Source of the DNA: Lagopus muta | Lineage: Eukaryota; Chordata; Aves; Galliformes; Phasianidae | Assembly: GCF_023343835.1 (NCBI RefSeq) | Contig: NC_064437.1 | Coordinates: 4,106,001-4,170,000 of the forward strand | Reading direction: 5' to 3' | DNA: 64,000 bases | In this document: piece by piece, positions 58,209 to 64,000 of the stretch | How positions within the stretch are numbered: the stretch's first letter is position 1 | How the letters are laid out: each line of letters opens with the position of its first letter | The notes under the pieces: model-generated | Databases searched by the model: none | What the model was told of the DNA's origin: nothing | Seen by the model: the letters and a program-made list of their open reading frames with translations, nothing else | Position numbers and translations under genes: made by a program

Positions 58209-58463
58209 TTTGGGAAGAAGGGTGGGAGAAAATGCCCGTTACAGGCCATTTCAAAAGGTAGTGTCGTTGGTTAGTTACCTTATTTCAAAATCATATATGG
58301 CTGTGGAATTGGTGACTGTTTGAGAGAAGAATTGAGTGCCTTACCCCATGCTCATCACTGTGAGCAGAATACGTAGCCTCTTCTTCTCTGAAACAATCGC
58401 ACAAGTTGCCTGTTGCTACTCTATAAGTGTCTGCTTTGTGCTTTCCTGTCTTTCCTTGCCCAG

Positions 58464-59133
58464 GAAGGTGTGACTGATTTCAGAGCCCTCCGAGCCAAAT
58501 TTCAGCACGACTCCAGCCTTGCCACCAAGCCAGTGCAGCCCTGCCAGAAGCCCTGCCCCAGGTTGGAGTCCAGAGGTGATGGCATGCCCAACAGTAAGGC
58601 AGATGTGCTGGTACCCAGACCCCACAGTGAACCTCCCTGTCCTGCATCCCAGCCCTCTGCCATTGCCCAGAGGGCCAAGATGGGCCACGCAGATCCAAAG
58701 GAGCACAATGAAGAGCACAAAGGAAACATCTCGGTGAAAGGGCTGAGCTCTCCCAAAAGCAGTTCTCCAAAGTATCCAGTGTCCTATTGCACCGAGCAGC
58801 AAGCATCAGTCCAAGCTGGCCCTGAGGATGCTCCGCTCCTGAACTCTTTCCACCATGCACTACGGATGTGGCAGAACACTTTATCTGGTGGTGAGAAAGC
58901 AAGTACTGAACTGCCAGCCTTGCGGCCAATGAACCTCTACGTGCAGCCCAGACCAGGGCAGAGGGTGCTGCGTGCTCCTGCCACATCAAACGGCAGCAAG
59001 GTGCCTCCAGTTAGCAGCTATCCTACACCAGCCCCACCTGCCCAGGGGCTGGCTGCTGCCCAGGCAGCCCAGGGAGATGGGAAAGCTGCTGGGAGCTCTG
59101 TGGAAACTACATTGCAACCTCAATGCCAGAAAG
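58464..59133 (+). CDS. FYB2: FYB2 exon 2: N-terminal RAKFQ motif and disordered region
   Basis: The large 670-base exon opens with EGVTDFRALRAKFQ and continues as a P/S/K-rich low-complexity protein segment with PxxP-type sequences (RPHSEPPCP, TPAPPAQG). The acceptor is TCCTTGCCCAG, the donor AAAG|GTAAAT, phase 1. The frame is open throughout (223 codons). Confidence 0.95.
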
Positions 59134-62100
59134 GTAAATTTAGCTATAATTTTTATATATTATATGTGTGTGTATATATATACAGACAGATATAAGCATG
59201 TACAGGTGGTCAGAAACTCAACAGGTGGAACTGAAGGCTAGTAGAAGTTGGAACCCTCAAAGCACATGCTGAACTAGCCCATGGAAATGCTCCTGTTCTT
59301 CTCTGAGGTCCCAGAGATAAGGGAGGGTTCCTGGACTCTCCTGTTTTTGTTTTTTTTCAAAACCTTGCACTAAGAAATTGTTCAAATTCTGAGAGTAGAA
59401 TAAAGGCTGAGAAAAGGGAGCATCTGTACAATCATAGAGTTGTTAAGGTTGGAGAAGAACTCTAAGCACAAGGCCCAACCTGTCCCCACCGTGCCCATTG
59501 ACCTCGTCCCTCACTGCTGCATCTCCACGGCTCTTGAACACCTCCACAGATGGTGACTTCACCAATTCTCCAGGTTGAATCTGTAAAAATCTGCAGAAGT
59601 GGCCATTTATCTTTGCTCTTACACTGCAGTAGAATGGTAGGAGCCCTGTTGTGTAATGTGAGTGTGACCTTGGGATGAAGCAGTGATGGTGAGAGGCGTT
59701 TATGCAACAGCTAGCAGCACTGCAAGGAGGGGTAATTACTGCCTGTGTTTTTTCTCTGGAGCAGAGTCAAAGCCTCCCCACAGTCAGCTGGGAACAGGGA
59801 CGCAGCTGGACAGCCCAGGCAGCAAACTACCCAAGATAAGACCTCTTCCTTCAGCTGCATCCCTGGGTCCTGCTCCTCGGAAGCCCTTGAGACCCCCGAA
59901 GGTTGATCTCAGCTCTTTCCGAAGCATGCTACCTTCAGTTCACAGACAAAATGAAACAAGTAAGAGATAACATAGAATCACAGAGGTTGGAGAAGACCTC
60001 TCAGATCACCAAGACTAAACCTAACCCACCTCACCATGTCCACTCTGTCCCCCAGTGCCACATCCCCACAGTTCTTGAACACTTCCAGGGATGGTGACCT
60101 TGCCACTCCTTAGGCAACCAACGCCCATGCATCACTGCTCTTTAGAGAAGAAATTTTTTCCTATTATGCAACCTGAACCTCCTCTGATGCAGCTTGAGGC
60201 TATTTCCAGTCATCCTATTGCTGTTACCTGAAAGCAGAAGCTGATCTCCACCTTGCTACAACTTCCTTTCAGGGACTTGTAGGGAGCCATAAGGTCTTTT
60301 TTTATTATTTTCAGCTCAGCGGTGGAAAATAAATTAAAATATGTGGTTTATTGATGTCTATTAGGCAAGTGGAAATATGAGGCTGTTATTCATTTCTCAT
60401 ATCTTCCTCAGACATGAAAGGGAGCCCATCAGTTGCAATGAAACGGGTTTTTGCCCCTGATTTGGGGAAAGGATCTAGTGTTCTGTGCTGGCTGGCTCAC
60501 TCCATGCAGCTCTCCCCCAGCTGCAACTCCAACGTGCTGTGAACACCTTGTAGCTAGCTGTCACACTGCAGCACACTGATCTTATCACCCCATCTCAGTG
60601 CAAAATACCTGCACACAGCTGTGGGAAGGCACAATAAAATCAGTAGAAACCGGTCTGCTAATCCCCTGCTTGTGTTTTTAAATACAACTGAGGGCAACAT
60701 CATTAAGTGTTCTAACAACAAGTGATGCGAAGTTTCAGTTTCCCATAATAAAACCCTATTGATGTAGGGTAATGGAATATTTTGGCCTGCTTATTAAGCA
60801 ACTGAGTGCTGTTTCTTTATAGATAGAGGCTTAATCATAGCCAGATCTTCAGGCACAAATCTGGTGAATTCAAAGGGAGCTGTGTTTCTATGATGGGCTC
60901 AGCTAAAACGTCACTGGCTTTCCTGTGGCTGTGCTCACTGATCTGTGCTGAGCTTAGTAAAAATTAAAGGAAAAGAAAGAGGTTCTCACTGCAACTCTTT
61001 TCTAATGTACCTACCTTTTCTAAATGTGTAAACAGCACGGAGGAAAGTAGTTATTTCAGTGCCATCATTTGCATGCCCTATTGATATTGCTCAGTTATTG
61101 ATCTCTGGAAGACCTGAAGTTGTTGCCTGGAAACGTGAAATAATGCCATTAGCACAGCCACATCCCCTGGCAATCCCATTTCATGCCTGTCCCTGTGTGC
61201 TGCCTCGAGGAAAGGCCTCTCTGTTTCTGCACGAGAGCAGTGTTGCCTCCGAGCACTAATCCTCCTTGTGTTTGTGTGCAGCTGCTGAGGAAGAGGATTA
61301 CCTGATTCCCGAAAGGTGAGTGTATGGTGAGCATCCCCACCCCCTGGTGCTGCTGCAGTTTGCATTATGGCTCTGACTTATCATAGGGTGCTCCTGGTTC
61401 TGTCCCAAAAGAATCTCTGGTTCATAGGGAGGTATTCATGTTCCCATCGAATGCATGAATATACCGTGAAAATGAGAAACGGAGTGGCTGAACCGGAGCA
61501 ATAAGTGCCAGATTCTTCAAACACCTTTGGTGTTTTCAGAACAAGGGGAAATGGCTTTAAGTTGAAGGAGTGAAGATTTAGGTTGGATGTCAAAGGGAAC
61601 TTCTTTATTATGGGAGTAGTGAAGTTCTGGAACAGGCTACCCAGAAAGGTTGTGGATGCCCCATCCCTGGAGGTGTTCAAGGCCAGGTTGGATGGAGCCA
61701 TGGGCAGCCTGGTCTCAAATGTGGAGGTTGGTGGCCCTGCCTATAGGGAGGGAGGGGGGGTTGGAGCTTCATGGTCCTTGATGTCCTTTCCAACCCAGGC
61801 CGTTCTGTGTTTCCCAAGCAATGAGCTATTGTGGCTAACAGCACATGAAGTTGTGCTCTTCAATCAGGGGATGTCCCCACCAGCCCTGACCTACGTTGTG
61901 ACTAACTTTCAGTCTTTGCTTCTCAAGGGAGATCTGGTCAAAAAATAACCAGCCCTCTAGCTGTCATGCACCACAAGGAAGCTGTCCCAGTAATACATTA
62001 CATCAAGATTAGCTATCTTGCTTGGGTACTTGTGATACGGTCTTTACAATAGGTCACTTGTTAAATATTAACCAGGTACGTGGTTTAATCGCATAGCAGC

Positions 62101-63870
62101 AAAATAATGGGAACAATTCTCATCCCTGAAGCCCAGAAGTGGGAGCCTCACCTGTAATAAAATCCCACTGAGACTCTGGTGCTGCCTCCTGGGCCAGCTG
62201 GTCCCAGGCTCCTTTCCCACGTTTGGGGATAAACACTGCTGTCAGCAATGCCAGGCAGGGACCCACCAGCCCACTCAATGCAGCCCAGCTGTATTATGGG
62301 TCTGGTGGAGGGCCAGGGTACCTATAAACATTGGTCTGGTCTTCAGCCAAGCTGCTGGGGAACTATTCTGCCCCAGGGCTGGGGTATTTATCTTTGCACC
62401 CATTCTAGAATGGTGCTAATTTGAATTGCCACAAGAGGGAAGAGGAAAAAAGGAAACTGAAGGGACGTGGGCTGGGGAGACAATGTTGAGCCTGTGTGGT
62501 GTATGCCATACTGGCATGCAGTCTGTCATTGGCTTTGGACAAGGATCTTTTATTTACTCTCTGATATTTGTTTTGTTTCCTGCCTAAGCAAGAAACATCC
62601 TGCTGAACAACACAACTGGGTTGCTATTTATTTTGAAGTAGCTGCAAGAGGTTTGAAAGATGCGGCACTCAGATTTCCTTGGGCTTTTTCTTCCCCTTCA
62701 ACCTGAGGGATCGCTGTCGGCAGAAGACCATAATCCCAATGCAAAGTCCCCTGATGTGTTTTGAGCCCTATAACTACACCCCGTATTCATCAAGGAGAAG
62801 CAGTGCAGGGTCACAGGGAGGCTCAGCTGAGCCTTGCATTGATGCAGGTCTCCCTTCCCTCTGAGGAATTCCTGATTTCACTTTGCTGTTTTGTGGGCTC
62901 AGTATCAAAGCACTTGAAGTTCTCGTCCTTAAGATGAATAAATTTTTTTAGACTACTGAAAGGGCCAGGAAAAAAAAAAAAGAAACACCAACCCTGTTCT
63001 CTCTTTTATCTTGTCCTCTCAGCACTCAACGTGAAGAGCAGCATAATTACGAGAAAACCTTGATGTACCTGAATCAGTCTGAGGACACCACAACCTTGTG
63101 TGTCATTGAAGGTACTCTGCAATACAAGACTTTTAAAAGAATTACATGCTGTCTGGGCCACAGCCTTAAAAAGGGGAATAACATAGCTGCTTCGGCTTGG
63201 AAAAGCAGTTGAATGTTGGTTGGGGTGAGAAAAAATGACTCCCTTGGCTTGTGGACAGAGGGACTGGGGTACTGATCAAAAATAAATTTGGATTTTGGTT
63301 ATGAGATGATTCTAGTATGGTAAAATTGCCATGAGGAGAATTAGTAAGATATTGCCTATGGGGAAGAGAAAGTAGAGAAGATAGTGAAGCAGACCTCCAT
63401 TTTTTCTTGGGAATGGGTATTTTTACCATAAGGATCACTTCCATCTCCACCACTACTTTCTCCCAGTATAACAATCTCTATCAGGATTGCCACTGTTCTG
63501 TCTTTCATTTTTTAAAAAATCTTCTGCTTTTGGAGGTTGTTAGCTTTTGCCCTGTTCATTGTTTTAATCTACCATTAGAATGGCAGAAAAACAGCCTCCC
63601 TGGGGAAACTCACCATAGCCCTTTTGGGTTTGCCTCGAGGGCTATGAAAACTGTGGCCAGCCAAAATTGTTGCTTGCAATCCTCTGAACATAAGCCAAAG
63701 CTAAATAGCAAACTCAGGGACCACGGCTGGAGGGACCTTGTGAATCTGTGCCTGGATGCTGAGCATGGAATAAATCTGGGGTTTGCAACGTGATGTGCAG
63801 TCAATTAAAAACTAATACCTGTTCACAATTATCTTTTTTAGTACCTAAGGTAGAACCTCAAGAACACAAG
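58464..63870 (+). CDS. FYB2: FYB2 (ARAP, ADAP-like adaptor), 5' part, exons 2-6
   Basis: FYB2 is a lipid-raft-recruited adaptor related to FYB/ADAP that acts in lymphocyte receptor and integrin signalling. Firm exons: 58464-59133, 59765-59959, 61283-61316, 63023-63111, 63842-63870. All are GT-AG and in phase, and the last ends in phase 0 with the gene continuing off the window. Three islands identify it: EGVTDFRALRAKFQ (human EGVRNFKELRAKFQ), RPLPSAASLGPAPRKPLRPP (human KPLPSIDSLGPPPPKPSRPP) and HNYEKTLMYL (human HNYEATISYL). Between them the protein is proline- and serine-rich and disordered-looking, with poor conservation. The C-terminal SH3-like domain and YDDV motifs known from the family are not in this window. 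Order and orientation beside C8A match human 1p32. Confidence 0.92.
59431..59562 (-). mobile_element. CR1 LINE fragment, FYB2 intron 2
   Basis: CAATCATAGAGTTGTTAAGG, TTGGAGAAGAACTCTAAGCA and GAACACCTCCACAGATGGTG: reverse-complement CR1 of the subfamily also seen at 59971. Confidence 0.9.
59765..59959 (+). CDS. FYB2: FYB2 exon 3: proline-rich RPLP/KPLRPP segment
   Basis: It encodes SKLPKIRPLPSAASLGP and APRKPLRPPKVDLSSF, an SH3-ligand-like stretch conserved with human. The acceptor is CTCTGGAGCAG, the donor ACAA|GTAAGA, phase 1. Confidence 0.95.
59971..60298 (-). mobile_element. CR1 LINE fragment immediately after FYB2 exon 3
   Basis: It starts CATAGAATCACAGAGGTTGG only about 11 bases beyond the exon 3 donor and extends through GTTCTTGAACACTTCCAGGG and GCAACCTGAACCTCCTCTGA. 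The longest FYB2-proximal copy; reverse orientation. Confidence 0.92.
61283..61316 (+). CDS. FYB2: FYB2 exon 4: micro-exon
   Basis: 34 bases encoding an acidic TAEEEDYLIPE segment with a tyrosine. The acceptor is TTTGTGTGCAG, the donor AAAG|GTGAGT, phase 2. Identified by phase compatibility with exons 3 and 5. Confidence 0.85.
61540..61812 (+). mobile_element. CR1 LINE fragment, FYB2 intron 4
   Basis: GGGGAAATGGCTTTAAGTTG, GTTCTGGAACAGGCTACCCA, CAAGGCCAGGTTGGATGGAG and CCTTTCCAACCCAGGCCGTT. The terminal ATTCTATGATT repeat is degenerate. Confidence 0.93.
63023..63111 (+). CDS. FYB2: FYB2 exon 5: HNYEKTLMYL segment
   Basis: It encodes REEQHNYEKTLMYLNQSEDT, matching human EEPHNYEATISYLRHSG. 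The acceptor is CTTGTCCTCTCAG, the donor GAAG|GTACTC, phase 1. Confidence 0.95.
63842..63870 (+). CDS. FYB2: FYB2 exon 6: micro-exon
   Basis: 29 bases encoding VPKVEPQEHK. The acceptor is ATCTTTTTTAG, the donor AAG|GTGAGT. Its start phase fits exon 5 and it ends in phase 0. Homology is too short to prove it, but both splice sites are strong. Confidence 0.8.
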
Positions 63871-64000
63871 GTGAGTCTCTTCACAGCCTGTTTTGGCATT
63901 CTAGGCTTGAGTATATTGTATGTACCTTCCTCAAAACTTTTGCTATTGGTATTTCCTCTATGCTGAGTGTTTCTGTATGTGTGCTGTCTGTGAAGACTCT
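63871..64000 (+). other. FYB2 intron 6, cut by the window end
   Basis: Intron sequence after a consensus donor; no further exon is visible before the window ends. Confidence 0.75.

Larger units (their letters stand above)
55800..58463 (+). other. FYB2 intron 1 (if exon 1 is correct)
   Basis: No coding sequence was recognised. It holds two CR1 fragments, a run of 12 C at 57475-57486 beside a CpG-richer 60 bases (57380-57440), and AT-rich sequence. Confidence 0.45.

Noticed and set aside
1-64000. Undescribed multi-gene system, CRISPR array, operon or tRNA/rRNA gene
   Set aside because: The window is an ordinary vertebrate gene neighbourhood. No repeat-spacer array, tRNA-like or rRNA-like sequence, or clustered unknown genes were seen.

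Overview
This window is vertebrate nuclear DNA, most likely from a bird of the chicken type. The evidence is small coding exons with consensus GT-AG junctions, long AT-rich introns, and many fragments of the avian LINE CR1. There are no prokaryotic features. I read the exons by translating both strands, checking splice phase at every junction, and comparing with remembered human proteins; no search was run.

Layout from left to right. (1) 1-5377 shows nothing coding and is probably the last intron of an upstream plus-strand gene. 5378-5422 looks like a tiny terminal coding exon, followed by an AT-rich tract with the properties of a 3' UTR ending near 8718. By synteny (human DAB1 lies next to C8B) this may be the end of DAB1, but I could not match the peptide to the DAB1 C-terminus I know. 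(2) 8719-13557 is intergenic. (3) 13558-26958, plus strand: the complete coding sequence of C8B (complement C8 beta) in 12 exons, 585 codons plus stop. (4) 26959-33009: a convergent intergenic spacer with CR1 pieces. (5) 50384-33373, minus strand: the complete coding sequence of C8A (complement C8 alpha) in 11 exons, 603 codons plus stop. It includes a first exon that I found by splice phase and its signal-peptide-like sequence. (6) 50385-55790: a head-to-head spacer. (7) 55791 (tentative) or 58464 (firm) to the window end, plus strand: the 5' part of FYB2 (ARAP/C1orf168), with five firm exons and one candidate first exon. The gene continues beyond the window.

The order and orientation (DAB1?)-C8B>-<C8A-FYB2> matches human 1p32 read from the other side. 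C8A and C8B are paralogous MACPF proteins of the same complex. C8 binds C5b-7 through its beta chain and inserts into membrane through alpha, starting C9 polymerisation. The two genes lie tail to tail and keep almost the same exon lengths and phases. The clearest structural difference is one intron, present in C8B and absent from C8A at the exactly homologous position.

CR1 fragments are absent from the first 24.2 kb and frequent afterwards. I see no undescribed multi-gene system. The observations worth a second look are gene-structure details, the unplaced terminal exon at 5378, the candidate FYB2 first exon, and a few unusual low-complexity tracts.
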